The notes beneath the pieces were generated by a model. It did not search any database, was not told where the DNA came from, and was given only the letters and a program-made list of their open reading frames with translations. The position numbers and the translations under genes are program-made. From assembly GCA_002102225.1 (NCBI GenBank), contig LQPB01000092.1, positions 62,001 to 126,000 of the forward strand: a DNA stretch of 64,000 nt, read 5' to 3'. Below, piece after piece: positions 1-9,000 of the stretch (positions are counted from its first letter, which is position 1; every line of letters begins with the position of its first letter). The DNA comes from Mycobacterium interjectum. GTDB lineage: Bacteria > Actinomycetota > Actinomycetes > Mycobacteriales > Mycobacteriaceae.

Positions 1-706
1 CGCGCTGGCCTATCGCGATCGGCTGGCCGGTCAGCAGGTAGGTGTTCAGGTCGAAGCTGATCGTGTAGGCGCCCTGGCGGTACAGCGAGGTGGTCACCAG
101 CTGGCCCGCGCCGGTGCGTTCGCGGGCGAGCAGCGCCGCGCACACCGCCGCGGCCAGGGTCATCCCGGCCGAATGGTCACCCATGCCCCCGCGCTGGAAC
201 GGCGGCGTGTCGCCGGGCCGCGTGAGCAGGTGGGCCACCCCCGCCCGCGACCAGAAAGCGGCCACGTCGTAGGCGGCGCGGTCGGCGTCGGGCCCCGTCT
301 CGCCGTAGCCGGTGATCAGGCCGTAGACCAGTCGGGGGTTGCGGGCCGAAACCGACTCGAAGTCGAGCCCGAGGCGTTCTAGCGCGCCGGGCCGCACGTT
401 GGTGACGAAAACGTCTGCGTCGCTGAGCAATTCGAGGGCGGTGTCGCGACCCTCGTCGGTGGTGAGGTCCAGGACGACGCTGCGCTTGGAACGGTTGTCC
501 ATTTCGAATGGCGGGTTGACCCCGAGGTCACACCCCAGCATCCGGCCGAACAGGCGGCCCGGGTCACCGGTCGGCGGTTCGATCTTGACCACGTCGGCGC
601 CCCAGTCGGCCAGGATGCCGCCGGCGGCCGGTCCGGCCACCCAGACCCCGAGCTCGACGACCTTGACGCCTTCCACCGGTCCCGCCATGGCTTGGACAAT
701 AGCCAT
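1..706 (-). CDS. CaiB/BaiF family CoA transferase (C-terminus cut by window edge)
   Basis: This is a class III (family III) CoA-transferase, which moves CoA between carboxylic acids; the substrate cannot be read from sequence. The N-terminal half is visible: it begins MAGPVEGVKVVELG, then GGILADWGADVVKIEPP (the CoA-binding Rossmann-like start of CaiB/BaiF proteins), then a GMGDHSAGM segment. The Asp of that segment (about residue 171 from the inner start) aligns with the catalytic Asp of formyl-CoA transferase. Two in-frame ATGs exist, at 706 and 688; 688 matches the usual family N-terminus. The reading frame is still open at base 1, so the C-terminus lies outside the window. It starts just downstream of the HNH gene, 5 nt after that gene's stop, so the two may be cotranscribed. 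Confidence 0.9.
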   Translation of the reverse strand, partial: MAIVQAMAGPVEGVKVVELGVWVAGPAAGGILADWGADVVKIEPPTGDPGRLFGRMLGCDLGVNPPFEMDNRSKRSVVLDLTTDEGRDTALELLSDADVFVTNVRPGALERLGLDFESVSARNPRLVYGLITGYGETGPDADRAAYDVAAFWSRAGVAHLLTRPGDTPPFQRGGMGDHSAGMTLAAAVCAALLARERTGAGQLVTTSLYRQGAYTISFDLNTYLLTGQPIAIGQR

Positions 707-711
707 GTCCC

Positions 712-2307
712 TCAGAAGGGTGGGGTGTCGGGCAGTGGATCGGGGATTGGGTCTTCGGGTTTCCAGTCCTCCGGCAGCTCTTCCGGCTCCCGCGGGTCGT
801 TGACCCAGGTGCAGAACGGGCTGGTACTCGGTGCGCCCTTGAACAGAAACAACATGTCGCGCATGTGGTTTCGGAATTTGCGCGCCGCGATTTCCTGTTT
901 TCGCGCCTGCTCGAGCCGCACGCGGGCCTCGTTGATCGGTCGCTGTCGGCGATTATGCTCGCGCACCTTGGCAATCCGCGCTGCACGCCGCGCAGAACGG
1001 CGCTGGGTATTCCGTGGCGGCGGCCCGCATGCGGGAGCGCGGGCTTGCGGGAACAGCTCCGCACCGGCCGGAGATGTCCGATAGATTCGCCCGGCCGGCG
1101 AGATCCACACCACCGTGCCGTCAGCCAGTTGTGTGTCGCGCCAACCCCCGAAGGTTTTGAGGCGGTGATGCAGCCGGCACAGGCACTTGAGGTTGTCGAA
1201 CACCGTCAGCCCGCCGGTCTCGGGATCTCGATGGTTGAACGGGATCGTATGGTCGATATCGCAGGCGATGGCCGGGCGGCTGCACCCGGGGAACCGGCAG
1301 GTCAGATCCCGGCACCGCACGGCGCGCTCCAACGCCGCCGGGGGTTGGTAACACAGGGCAGCTGCGGGGCTCGTCACCGGATTGGCCGTCAGGACCGACG
1401 CCGCTTCGGCCAGCCGCCGAACTTGTTCGGCGTCGATGACGCCGTAGCCAGCCAGATAGCCGGGCTGATCGGAATCTGCGTACACCGTCTGGTCGCTCGC
1501 GACCACATTGATCACCACCCGCGCCCCGCCAACGGCGCTGGTGGCCAGCTCATCGCCGGCTCTGGTGGCGCACTCGGGGCGTCCGCAGGCACATCCCAGC
1601 CGACGGCCCTCCGCCAGCGCGGCCAACGCGTCGGCGCGGCGCTGATCCAGCGTCCGCGGGTCGGCCGCGCACACGTCATCGGCCAGCTGTGACAGCCGCC
1701 GATCGAACGCGGTCGCGGCGGCGACGGCCACCGACCCATAGACATCGGCCATCCCGTCGGCGCGCGCGCTGACGGCGATGTGTCGGTCCTTCTCGGCAAC
1801 CTCGCGACGCTCCCGCGCCGCGTCGGGATCGGCGGCCCGCACCGCGGCGTCCACGGCGTTGACGATCCGCTGTTTGGACCAGCCCTGCCAATTGCGCATC
1901 CGCACGGCCAACGACCGGTCGAGGCCGGCCATCACGCCCTCGTCGGTGACCAGGTCGGTGCGACTGATGATCAGCCGCACCGTGCGCCAATCCGTGCGCC
2001 CCTCGGCGAGCAGGACCGCGACCTGGGGGAGCCGAACATCCAGCGCCTCGGCATAAGACACCATGTAGCCGGCCGCCGTCGCCGACAGATTCATCGCCGC
2101 GGACACCTCCGCGGCGGCTTGCTCAAAGCCGTCGACGGCGGCATGCTCGCGTCGGCGCTCGGACCTCTCGACGGCGGCGACACGGTGCCGCAGCAGCGCC
2201 GCTACCGCCGCCAACCGCCGTGCCACCAACACCGACTCCTCGCGGTGGGTGGATTCCACGACCGCGATCAGGGCGGTGGGATCACACTCCGACAGGTCTT
2301 CGAACAT
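712..2307 (-). CDS. DUF222 / HNH endonuclease domain protein (13E12 repeat family)
   Basis: Member of the mycobacterial 13E12/DUF222 family: a long alpha-helical DUF222 region (about residues 10-320) followed by a compact HNH nuclease module (about 330-385). The module contains CRFPGCSRPA, CDIDHTIPF and CRLHH, which supply the paired cysteines and the His residues of an HNH fold. The tail is rich in Arg and ends acidic/proline-rich. These genes occur in many copies in mycobacteria and their role is unknown; nuclease activity is inferred from the motif only. I chose the ATG at 2307 (MFEDLSE) because the open frame further upstream would run into the divergent DUF427 gene. It is divergent from the gene starting at 2399. 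Confidence 0.85.
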   Translation of the reverse strand: MFEDLSECDPTALIAVVESTHREESVLVARRLAAVAALLRHRVAAVERSERRREHAAVDGFEQAAAEVSAAMNLSATAAGYMVSYAEALDVRLPQVAVLLAEGRTDWRTVRLIISRTDLVTDEGVMAGLDRSLAVRMRNWQGWSKQRIVNAVDAAVRAADPDAARERREVAEKDRHIAVSARADGMADVYGSVAVAAATAFDRRLSQLADDVCAADPRTLDQRRADALAALAEGRRLGCACGRPECATRAGDELATSAVGGARVVINVVASDQTVYADSDQPGYLAGYGVIDAEQVRRLAEAASVLTANPVTSPAAALCYQPPAALERAVRCRDLTCRFPGCSRPAIACDIDHTIPFNHRDPETGGLTVFDNLKCLCRLHHRLKTFGGWRDTQLADGTVVWISPAGRIYRTSPAGAELFPQARAPACGPPPRNTQRRSARRAARIAKVREHNRRQRPINEARVRLEQARKQEIAARKFRNHMRDMLFLFKGAPSTSPFCTWVNDPREPEELPEDWKPEDPIPDPLPDTPPF

Positions 2308-2398
2308 GTGTTCGACTATGCCACGAGCCACTGACAGACGATTGCGATGGAGCCGGGCGTCGTGGCTAACCGGCGGCGTAACTGGAAGTGTTGGCACC

Positions 2399-3064
2399 AT
2401 GACTCTGGTGGCCGGGCGCGGTCCGCTCAGCATCGATCCCGCCGGACGCTTCTCGCCGGCGATCCCCGCCGACGTCGTCTACATCGAGCCGCATCCCCGG
2501 CGGATCCAAGCCATCAAGGACGGGCGCTGCGTGATCGACACCGAGCGGGCGCTGCTGGTGCACCGGCGGGGCCGCGCGCTTAGCTACGTGTTCCCGGCCG
2601 GTGAGGTCGGCGGCCTCCCCACGGAGCCGGAACCGGAGGCCCCGGGCTTCGTCCACGTGCCATGGGACGCCGTCGACACCTGGCTGGAGGAAGGCCGCGA
2701 ACTCGTGCACTACCCGCCGAACCCCTATCACCGCGTCGACTGCCGCCCGACGCGGCGACACCTGCGCGTCTCGGTGGGCGACACCATGCTGGTGGACACC
2801 GACGACACGCTGATCCTGTTCGAGACCGCTCTGGAAGCTCGCCTCTACGTAAACCCACAACACGTGCGCACCGACCTGCTGCGGCGATCGGAGACAGCGA
2901 GCTACTGCAACTACAAGGGCTTTGCCACCTACTGGTCGGTGGGCCCCATCGAGGACGTTGCGTGGAGTTACGAAGACCCACTCCCGGAAAGCCTGCCCAT
3001 CAAGGGGTTCCTGAGCTTCGACTCGGCACGGGCCGACGTCGTCGCCGAGCTACCGCTCACTTAA
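2399..3064 (+). CDS. DUF427 domain-containing protein (221 aa)
   Basis: The protein carries a DUF427 fold, a small beta-rich domain of unknown function common in actinobacteria. The family-typical core is visible: an HYPPNPYHRVDC segment, then RRHLRVSVGDTMLVDT, and later TASYCNYKGFATYWSV, which matches the conserved YCPYKG-type turn of DUF427 proteins. The N-terminal extension of about 95 residues (VVYIEPHPRRIQAIKDGRCV) looks like a second, partial copy of the same fold. The ATG at 2399 leaves a 91-nt divergent promoter gap to the HNH gene. A second, shorter DUF427 protein lies at 37495-37875. The function is unknown. Confidence 0.85.
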   Translation: MTLVAGRGPLSIDPAGRFSPAIPADVVYIEPHPRRIQAIKDGRCVIDTERALLVHRRGRALSYVFPAGEVGGLPTEPEPEAPGFVHVPWDAVDTWLEEGRELVHYPPNPYHRVDCRPTRRHLRVSVGDTMLVDTDDTLILFETALEARLYVNPQHVRTDLLRRSETASYCNYKGFATYWSVGPIEDVAWSYEDPLPESLPIKGFLSFDSARADVVAELPLT

Positions 3065-3071
3065 TCCACCA

Positions 3072-3122
3072 AAGTGCAACTGGCGACGCATTTCCCGAGT
3101 AACGCCGCCGGTAGGTGCACTT
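3072..3122. terminator. Inverted repeat between convergent genes
   Basis: AAGTGCA (3072-3078) pairs with TGCACTT (3116-3122), and inside it ACTGGCG (3079-3085) pairs with CGCCGGT (3106-3112) with one mismatch. It sits between the stop of the DUF427 gene and the stop of the convergent acyl-CoA dehydrogenase gene. It has no T-tract, so a terminator role is inferred from placement only. Confidence 0.4.
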
Positions 3123-3132
3123 GCGCGGGAAG

Positions 3133-4287
3133 TTAGCCGTAACGAGGGCGCCCGAGGCCCAGCGCGTGCTGGGCGATCATGTTGCGGAACACCTCGAGGG
3201 TTCCGCCGTAGATCCCGAGCGGTAACGTCAGGCGGTAAAGGTGTTCTGCCGCACCGTCGCTCGCGGCCCCCTGGGTGCCGGCGGGCAGCGTCGACGCCAC
3301 CCCCAGGATGTCCATCAGGTCCGGGGCGATGTCGCGCATCGTCTGCGCGATCGCCACCCGCCCGAACATCCCCGGCGTGGACAGCGCCGCCTCCATCCGC
3401 GCGACGGCGCGCCCGAGCCGGTATTTCACCGACTCGTCGTCCACGTCCGAAACGAGCGCCGCGACGGTGTCGACCACTTCGGCCATGATGTCGCCGTGGC
3501 CCGCCATCGCCGCAACGTATTGCAGGCCATGGTCTTCGGGGTCGGTGATGCCGTGCTCGGAGTCCAGCGCCGCGCGCATGACCGTCCAGCCGCCGTTCAC
3601 CTCGCCGATGCGGTGGAGGTCGTCGATGCGCACGTCGCTGTAGTACACGATGTTGGTGCGGTCGCCGTCCAGGGTGCGGATGGGCTGGATCTCGATGCCC
3701 GGGGAATCCAGGGGGACCAGAAACATGGTCAGGTTCTTGTGTTTCGGGCGCTGCGGGTCGGTGTTGGTGAGCAAAAAGACGTACCGGGCGTTCTGCGCGT
3801 TCGAGGTGAACATCTTGGAGCCGTTGATAATCCAGCCAGATCCATCCGCCTCCCGTACCGCCCGGGTCTTGCAGGTCGCGACGTCCGAGCCCCCCTCCGG
3901 CTCGGTGTACCCCAGGCACAGCCGGATCTCGCCGGACAGCACGCCAGGCAGGACCTTGTCGGTCAGTTCTGGCGCGCCGAACTGCTGCACCAGCCGCGCG
4001 ACGACGGACGTCGTGCCCCAGTGGTACCACGGCGTGTGGGCCCGGGCGATCTCGAGCTGAAAAATGCGCCGCCGAACCGGGCTGAACCCGCCGTCGGCCT
4101 CCGCCTTCCAATCCGACGCCAGATAGCCGGCCTCGCCAAGCGCCAAATGCACCTGCTCGTCGAAGTTTTCGCCGAATTCAAGCTGGCGCGCGAGCACCTC
4201 GTCGGTGACGTGCTTGGCGATGAGGGCCCGGGTCTCGTCAAGAAAGTCCTGGTCCTGCGGGCAGAGTTCGACGTGCGAGAAGTCCAT
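3133..4287 (-). CDS. Acyl-CoA dehydrogenase
   Basis: FAD-dependent acyl-CoA dehydrogenase of 384 aa, the normal family length, catalysing alpha,beta-desaturation of an acyl-CoA. Visible hallmarks are LGYTEPEGGSD (the FAD/substrate loop of the middle beta domain), WIINGSKMFTSNAQNA, and a C-terminal four-helix part ending in GIYGGTLEVFRNMIAQ, which is the conserved GGT-x-E-x-R-N segment near the FAD and base positions. Chain-length specificity cannot be inferred; the sequence resembles the steroid/odd-substrate FadE group rather than short-chain enzymes. It is translated from an ATG abutting the stop codon of the LLM oxidoreductase gene read just before it, so the two are almost certainly cotranscribed. 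Confidence 0.92.
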   Translation of the reverse strand: MDFSHVELCPQDQDFLDETRALIAKHVTDEVLARQLEFGENFDEQVHLALGEAGYLASDWKAEADGGFSPVRRRIFQLEIARAHTPWYHWGTTSVVARLVQQFGAPELTDKVLPGVLSGEIRLCLGYTEPEGGSDVATCKTRAVREADGSGWIINGSKMFTSNAQNARYVFLLTNTDPQRPKHKNLTMFLVPLDSPGIEIQPIRTLDGDRTNIVYYSDVRIDDLHRIGEVNGGWTVMRAALDSEHGITDPEDHGLQYVAAMAGHGDIMAEVVDTVAALVSDVDDESVKYRLGRAVARMEAALSTPGMFGRVAIAQTMRDIAPDLMDILGVASTLPAGTQGAASDGAAEHLYRLTLPLGIYGGTLEVFRNMIAQHALGLGRPRYG

Positions 4288-5202
4288 TTACATCGCATCG
4301 ATGACTAGGGTGCGGAACCGGTCCAGGGTGTCGAGCGCGTGCGCCACGCTGTCGCCGGGCAGACCGACGCTCACCCACGTCACGCCCACTGCCGCAAGCT
4401 TTTCCAATCCATCGAGGTACGCATCGGCGTTGAACTCATCGGACGCGGGGCTGCCGCCTTCGAAGTTGGTGAAGGTGACGTCGATCGCGGACCAGTCGCG
4501 GCCCGCCGCGTCGCAGCGCCGCCGCAAATCGTCGATGCCTTCGGTGAGCCGCTGCACCGAGTCGATCACCGCGGTGCCCGCGGTCTGGGCCAGCTGCGGC
4601 GGGGCGGGAAAAGGGCACCAGCCGTCGCCGTGCTCGGCGACGCGCTGGCGCGCGGTCGTGGTGTTGCCGCCGATCCAGATCGGCGGGCAGCTGGCCGGCC
4701 GTGGGTGCGCCGTGATACCCCGGGCGGTGAAATGCTTGCCCTCGAAGGTGATGTCGTCACCGGTCCAGATCGCGCGGATCACCTGCAGCGCTTCGTCGAA
4801 CAGCGCCGCGCGCTCGTCGTAATTCACGCCCAGCGCCGCGAATTCACGCTTGAGGTAGCCCACCCCGACCGCGAGCGTGAAGCGGCCGCCCGAAAGCAGG
4901 TCCAACGAAGCCCCGGACTTGGCCACCACGAACGGGTTTCGATACGGCAGCACCACGATGTTGGGGATCAAGCGCAGCGTCGTCGTCCTCGCCGCCGCAT
5001 ATCCCAACGCGACAAAGGGATCCAGCGCGTCGTGCCCGCCGGCCTCCAGCCACCGTTGCGACGGCGCCGGGTGATCGGTGAAGCCGAACCCGTGAATCCC
5101 GGCCGCCTCGGTGGCCGCCGCCACCGTGGCGATGCCGTTGCCGCTCACCAACTCCGGGTTGTACGGATGGCTGTGCATCGGGTGGGTGATGGTGAAGCGC
5201 AT
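4288..5202 (-). CDS. LLM-class F420-dependent oxidoreductase (TIGR03619-like)
   Basis: Luciferase-like monooxygenase fold protein of 304 aa. Typical features are GFGFTDHPAPSQRWL near the N-terminus, then LRLIPNIVVLPYRNPFVVAK, LDLLSGGRFTLAVGVGYLKREF and PIWIGGNTTTARQRVAEHGDGW. The last is the phosphate-binding region that in mycobacterial members binds coenzyme F420. The substrate is unknown; the context (thioesterase before it, acyl-CoA dehydrogenase after it in one transcription direction) points to lipid or sterol catabolism. The stop TAA is immediately followed by the ATG of the dehydrogenase. The start ATG at 5202 lies 15 nt after the stop of the thioesterase gene. Confidence 0.88.
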   Translation of the reverse strand: MRFTITHPMHSHPYNPELVSGNGIATVAAATEAAGIHGFGFTDHPAPSQRWLEAGGHDALDPFVALGYAAARTTTLRLIPNIVVLPYRNPFVVAKSGASLDLLSGGRFTLAVGVGYLKREFAALGVNYDERAALFDEALQVIRAIWTGDDITFEGKHFTARGITAHPRPASCPPIWIGGNTTTARQRVAEHGDGWCPFPAPPQLAQTAGTAVIDSVQRLTEGIDDLRRRCDAAGRDWSAIDVTFTNFEGGSPASDEFNADAYLDGLEKLAAVGVTWVSVGLPGDSVAHALDTLDRFRTLVIDAM

Positions 5203-5217
5203 GAGGGTGACCCGACG

Positions 5218-6108
5218 CTAGAACCGCGCGCGGGAATCGATCGCGGTGTCGCTGGTGCGCAGCGGACGGATCAGCGCCTCCTGGGCAAACGAGCACAGCA
5301 GCTCGCCGTCCTCGGAGTGCACGGTGCCCCGCACGTACGACATTCCCGCGCCGACCTGGGTGCTCTCGTGGGTGTAGAGCAGCCACCCCTCCCAGCGCAC
5401 CGGTTCGTGGAAAGCGACGGAGATGCTCATCGGCGCGGTGGACACGGTCAGGTGCGCCTGGGCGGTCCCGATGCCCGGATGCGCGCGCATGGTGGTCGAA
5501 ATGCCAAGGTGGCCGGTGAAGTACGCCAGCAGCGCCTTGGCCAGGTCGTCCCGGGTGGGAATGGGTTCGTAGTGCAGCCAGGCGTACAACTCCGGCGGCC
5601 CGACCTCGTCGGGGCTGTTGACGTCGACGACGTCGACCAGGCGCAGTTCGCGTCCGACCATCGGCATCGGCGAGGGGTTCGCCTCCGCCGGCCCGGCCAC
5701 ATCGGGACGCAGCAGCTGGTGACGGATGACGTCGGCCGTCGGAACGTCGGCCAGCACGGTGATGCTCAGGCAGCGCCGACCGTTCTGGTGCACGGCCACC
5801 ACGGCGGTCGCGGTGGACCGGCCCTCGGCCACCACGTCGAGGACGAACTCGATCGGCGGCCCGACGGTGACGGCGCGGGAGAACACCGCGTGCGCCGAGC
5901 GCACCGACTTGTCCGGGAATCGTTTGGCCACTGCGACGATCGCCTGGGCGAGCACCTGGGTGCCCTCGACCACCTGCCGTTCGTCGCCGGCGGCGATGCC
6001 GGTCTCTCCGGTGAACCGATCTTGCCCGTCGGGCCGCACGTCAAAGAGATCCAGCAGGCCCTGCACCGTCCACTCGGTCTGCTGGGATTCCTCGGAAGCT
6101 TTGGTCAA
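5218..6108 (-). CDS. Acyl-CoA thioesterase, TesB-like double hotdog
   Basis: A 296-aa protein with the two hotdog halves of TesB-type acyl-CoA thioesterases, which hydrolyse acyl-CoA to fatty acid and CoA. The first half contains VVEGTQVLAQAIVAVAKRFPDKSVRSAHAVFSRA, described here by its ends only at about residues 48-80; the second contains LAYFTGHLGISTTMRAH and WLLYTHESTQVGAG followed by the family-typical GTVHSEDGELLCSFAQEALIR-like strand near the C-terminus. The start is TTG at 6108, preceded by GGAGCGGAC; the only nearby ATG is out of frame. It is the first gene of a three-gene run with the LLM oxidoreductase and acyl-CoA dehydrogenase. Confidence 0.87.
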   Translation of the reverse strand: MTKASEESQQTEWTVQGLLDLFDVRPDGQDRFTGETGIAAGDERQVVEGTQVLAQAIVAVAKRFPDKSVRSAHAVFSRAVTVGPPIEFVLDVVAEGRSTATAVVAVHQNGRRCLSITVLADVPTADVIRHQLLRPDVAGPAEANPSPMPMVGRELRLVDVVDVNSPDEVGPPELYAWLHYEPIPTRDDLAKALLAYFTGHLGISTTMRAHPGIGTAQAHLTVSTAPMSISVAFHEPVRWEGWLLYTHESTQVGAGMSYVRGTVHSEDGELLCSFAQEALIRPLRTSDTAIDSRARF

Positions 6109-6205
6109 GTCCGCTCCATCTCTCGGGCTAGCAGCTCACGGCTCAGCGTGACACTTTGAGTAAGATTTGTAAAGCTTGGCTAACGGACTCAGGGAGGCAA
6201 CGCAA

Positions 6206-6697
6206 TTGGGCATCGTGACGAGCACCTCGGAGACCGCCTTTGCCCATCCCGCCGAGGCGGTGTACGACTTTGTCACCAATCCGGTGAATTGGACGAAGAC
6301 CTACCCTGGCAGCGCGCACGTCGGCAAGCTGCCGGAGCTGCCGCTCAAGGTCGGCGACACCTGGGAGGAGGCGGGGCCGGACGGCGCGCGGATCTTCAGC
6401 TGGCAGCTTGCCATCGCCGACCGGCCCTCGCTGTTCGTGTTCAATTCGGTCGGCCGCCTCGGCCACGACCGCGACGGGAAGGGCGGCCTGGAGGGCCGGA
6501 TCACCGTCACCTACCGGTTCACCAGGCCGGGCCGCGACATCACCCTGTTCGCCCGCACCATGACGATCGAGGCATACAAGCACGCCCCGCTGCCCGATCA
6601 GCTATTCCAGCAGGCCAACCCCGCGCGCATCGACGCCTATCACGAGGCCGTGCGGCGCGAACTGGGCGAGATTGACACCGGCACACGTCCTGCATGA
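6206..6697 (+). CDS. SRPBCC (START-like) family protein
   Basis: A protein of about 163 aa with the SRPBCC/polyketide-cyclase-like lipid-binding fold. It opens VTSTSETAFAHPAEAVYDFVTNPVNWTK-like (the helix-grip entry), continues through RITVTYRFTRPGRDITLF, and ends in a long C-terminal helix with YHEAVRRELGEID. No catalytic residues can be assigned, so it may be a lipid-binding protein or cyclase-like enzyme. I chose TTG at 6206 because AGGGAGG sits 8 nt upstream; a GTG at 6215 and a TTG at 6176 are alternatives. It is divergent from the TesB gene and 51 nt upstream of the SMP-30 gene on the same strand. Confidence 0.8.
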   Translation: MGIVTSTSETAFAHPAEAVYDFVTNPVNWTKTYPGSAHVGKLPELPLKVGDTWEEAGPDGARIFSWQLAIADRPSLFVFNSVGRLGHDRDGKGGLEGRITVTYRFTRPGRDITLFARTMTIEAYKHAPLPDQLFQQANPARIDAYHEAVRRELGEIDTGTRPA

Positions 6698-6748
6698 CAC
6701 TTCTGCGGTGTTTTGTAATGCGGAGCGGTTGTCGAAGGGGGCGGTCGG

Positions 6749-7567
6749 ATGATCCCCGAACCCCTGGCCAACGGCTTCTGCTTCGGTGAGGGCCCGCGCT
6801 GGTTCGAGGGACTGCTGTGGTTCTCCGACATGCTCGGCGAGGCCGTCCACACCGCGGACATGCGCGGCTCGCTGACCACGCTGCCCCTGCCCGGGCGCTC
6901 TCCGTCCGGCCTGGGGTTCCGCCCCGACGGGTCACTGCTGATCGCCTCGACCGAAGACCGGCAGGTGCTGCGCTACGACGGCGAGACGGTCCTCCCCATC
7001 GCCGATCTCGCGCCTCTGACGCCGGCCAACCTGGGTGACATGGTCGTCGACGACGCCGGGCGGGCCTACATCGGATGTCAGGCCTTCTCCGGCGGCGCGA
7101 TCATCCGCCTCGATCCCGACGACACCGCCACCGTCGTCGCCGAAGACCTGGACTTTCCCAACGGCATGGTGATCACCCCCGACCGAAAGACGTTGATCGT
7201 CGCCGAATCGACCGCCCGCCGGCTGACCGCGTTCACCATCGACGCGAACGGTGGGCTGGGTGACCGCCGGGTCTTCGCCGACGGCCTCGACGGGCCGCCC
7301 GACGGGATCGCGCTCGACGCCGAGGGCGGGGTGTGGGCGTCGATGACGCTGGCCCACCAGTTCGAGCGGATCACCGAAGGCGGAGTGGTGACCGACCGCA
7401 TCGACATGGGGGAGCGGGTCGCCATCGCGTGTGCGCTGGGCGGCCCCTCGCGCCGCACGCTGTTCTTGCTGTCCAGCACCGACGCGTATCCCCGGCGCCT
7501 GATCGGCACCAAGCTGTCCCGGCTGGACGCAGTGACGGTCGAGACGCCCGGCGCGGGCCTACCCTGA
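6749..7567 (+). CDS. SMP-30/gluconolactonase/LRE family protein
   Basis: A six-bladed beta-propeller of 272 aa. Visible family features are the N-terminal metal-ligand Glu in CFGEGPRW, followed by LLWFSDMLGEAVH, DLDFPNGMVITPDRKTLIVAES (the conserved PNG with metal-binding Asn) and LDGPPDGIALDAEGGVWAS (the conserved PDG with ligand Asp). These are the positions that bind Ca/Zn in SMP-30 and gluconolactonases, so lactone hydrolysis is possible; the true substrate is not known. It starts with ATG at 6749. It is followed 19 nt later by the thioesterase-like gene, so the two likely form one transcription unit. Confidence 0.88.
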   Translation: MIPEPLANGFCFGEGPRWFEGLLWFSDMLGEAVHTADMRGSLTTLPLPGRSPSGLGFRPDGSLLIASTEDRQVLRYDGETVLPIADLAPLTPANLGDMVVDDAGRAYIGCQAFSGGAIIRLDPDDTATVVAEDLDFPNGMVITPDRKTLIVAESTARRLTAFTIDANGGLGDRRVFADGLDGPPDGIALDAEGGVWASMTLAHQFERITEGGVVTDRIDMGERVAIACALGGPSRRTLFLLSSTDAYPRRLIGTKLSRLDAVTVETPGAGLP

Positions 7568-7586
7568 CACCCCGAGAGGTGGACGA

Positions 7587-8426
7587 GTGACGGATTCCTA
7601 CTACGAGCTGATCGACGACGCCGGGGCGCCGGGCGAGAAGTTCCGGGCGACCGACCTGGCGCGCGGCACCTGGTCGGCGGCGATCCAGCACGGCGGGCCG
7701 GTGTCGGCGCTGCTGGTCCGGGCGCTGGAACGGTGCGACCAGCGTGACGACACCCGGCTGTCGCGGGTCGTGATCGACCTGCTGGGCGGGGTGCCGGCGG
7801 AGGGTGATCTGTGGGTGAGCTCTCAAGTGCAGCGCGGTGGCAAGCAGATCGAACTGGTCGGCGCCGAGATGCTCGCCCCGGGTCCCGACGGTGAACCCCG
7901 GCCCGTGGCCCGCGCCACCGGATGGCGCTTGCAGCGGCAGGACACCCAGGCGATTGCCCACGCGGCGGCCCCGCTGCCGCGACCGCGGACCGAGGCCCGC
8001 AACCGCAACCTCAAGGCGCGGGACTGGGACCGCAATTACGTGCACAGCCTGGAGTGGCTCTGGCTCACCGAACCGCTGAGTGAGGGTCCGGGCGAATCCT
8101 GGATCAACCCGACCGTGGACCTCGTCAACGGCGAGACCATGACGCCGCTGGAGCGGCTGTTCGCGGTGGCCGACTGCGCCAACGGCATCGGCAGCAAGCT
8201 GGACATCACCAAGTGGACGTTTCTCAACACCGACCTCGCCGTGCACGTGTTCCGGATCCCCGACGGCGAGTGGATCGGCATTCGCGCGGAAACGAGCTAC
8301 GGGCCGGACGGGATCGGGACCACGGTCGGCACCCTGTTCGACGAGCGCGGCGCCGTCGGCGCCATCCAGCAGTCGGTGCTGGTGCGCGCGCGACCTGCCC
8401 GGGAAAAGAAAAGCCGTGACACCTAG
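7587..8426 (+). CDS. Thioesterase family protein (double hotdog, acyl-CoA)
   Basis: A 279-aa protein of the mycobacterial TesB-like/4HBT_3 group. The N-terminal half begins YYELIDDAGAPGEKFRATD and has the active-site-type stretch TWSAAIQHGGPVSALLVRALE; the C-terminal half contains TPLERLFAVADCANGIGSKL and WTFLNTDLAVHVFRIPDGEWIG, typical of the second hotdog in these proteins. Acyl-CoA hydrolysis is inferred from the family. GTG start at 7587, with GAGAGG 8 nt upstream. It lies between the SMP-30 gene and a TetR gene that begins 24 nt downstream, all on one strand, so the TetR protein may control this operon. Confidence 0.85.
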   Translation: MTDSYYELIDDAGAPGEKFRATDLARGTWSAAIQHGGPVSALLVRALERCDQRDDTRLSRVVIDLLGGVPAEGDLWVSSQVQRGGKQIELVGAEMLAPGPDGEPRPVARATGWRLQRQDTQAIAHAAAPLPRPRTEARNRNLKARDWDRNYVHSLEWLWLTEPLSEGPGESWINPTVDLVNGETMTPLERLFAVADCANGIGSKLDITKWTFLNTDLAVHVFRIPDGEWIGIRAETSYGPDGIGTTVGTLFDERGAVGAIQQSVLVRARPAREKKSRDT

Positions 8427-8450
8427 GCGATACTTCGTAAAGTTTCTTTT

Positions 8451-8990
8451 ATGAGCCAACCGGCCCAAGCGGCAGAGATCGATACCTCGACGCGTCAGCG
8501 CATCCTCGACGCCACCGCCGAAGTACTCGGCCGCAACGGCCAGACCAAACTCAGCCTGTCCGAAGTGGCGGCCCAGGCGGGGGTGTCGCGCCCCACGCTC
8601 TACCGTTGGTTCGCGTCCAAAGAGGAACTGCTGTCGGCCTTTTCGCAATACGAACGGCAGGCCTTCGAGAGCGGCTTGGTGAGGGCCACCGCCGGACTGA
8701 AGGGGGTCGACAAGCTCGACGCCGTGCTGCGATTCATCGTCGAGTTCCAGCATTCGTACTCGGGTGTGCGCATGGTCGACGTCGAACCCGAGCACACCGT
8801 GGCGCAGTTCGGCCGCGTCATCCCGGAGATGCGCGCCGGCCTGCAACGTCACCTCTCCGGACCCAATGCCGCGGTGAAGGCGGCGACGGTCATCAGGATT
8901 GCGATCTCGCACTACATCGTCCGCAGCGACGACGCCGACCAGTTCCTGGAGCAGTTGCGCCACGCGGTCGGGATCAAGGGCAGCCCCTGA
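8451..8990 (+). CDS. TetR/AcrR family transcriptional regulator
   Basis: A 179-aa repressor. The helix-turn-helix is clear at about residues 15-60: RQRILDATAEVLGRNG, LSEVAAQAGVSRPTLYRWFASKEEL. The C-terminal ligand domain is unspecific. It is the last gene of the run SRPBCC, SMP-30, thioesterase, TetR, starting 24 nt after the thioesterase, so autoregulation of that unit is the simple inference; I found no clear palindromic operator upstream. ATG at 8451. Confidence 0.9.
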   Translation: MSQPAQAAEIDTSTRQRILDATAEVLGRNGQTKLSLSEVAAQAGVSRPTLYRWFASKEELLSAFSQYERQAFESGLVRATAGLKGVDKLDAVLRFIVEFQHSYSGVRMVDVEPEHTVAQFGRVIPEMRAGLQRHLSGPNAAVKAATVIRIAISHYIVRSDDADQFLEQLRHAVGIKGSP

Positions 8991-9000
8991 TCACATTCCC

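Noticed and set aside
4339-6159. Long open frame on the plus strand across the LLM and thioesterase genes
   Set aside because: It is antisense to well-supported genes, has Arg/His/Gly-rich composition typical of shadow frames in high-GC DNA, and shows no domain.
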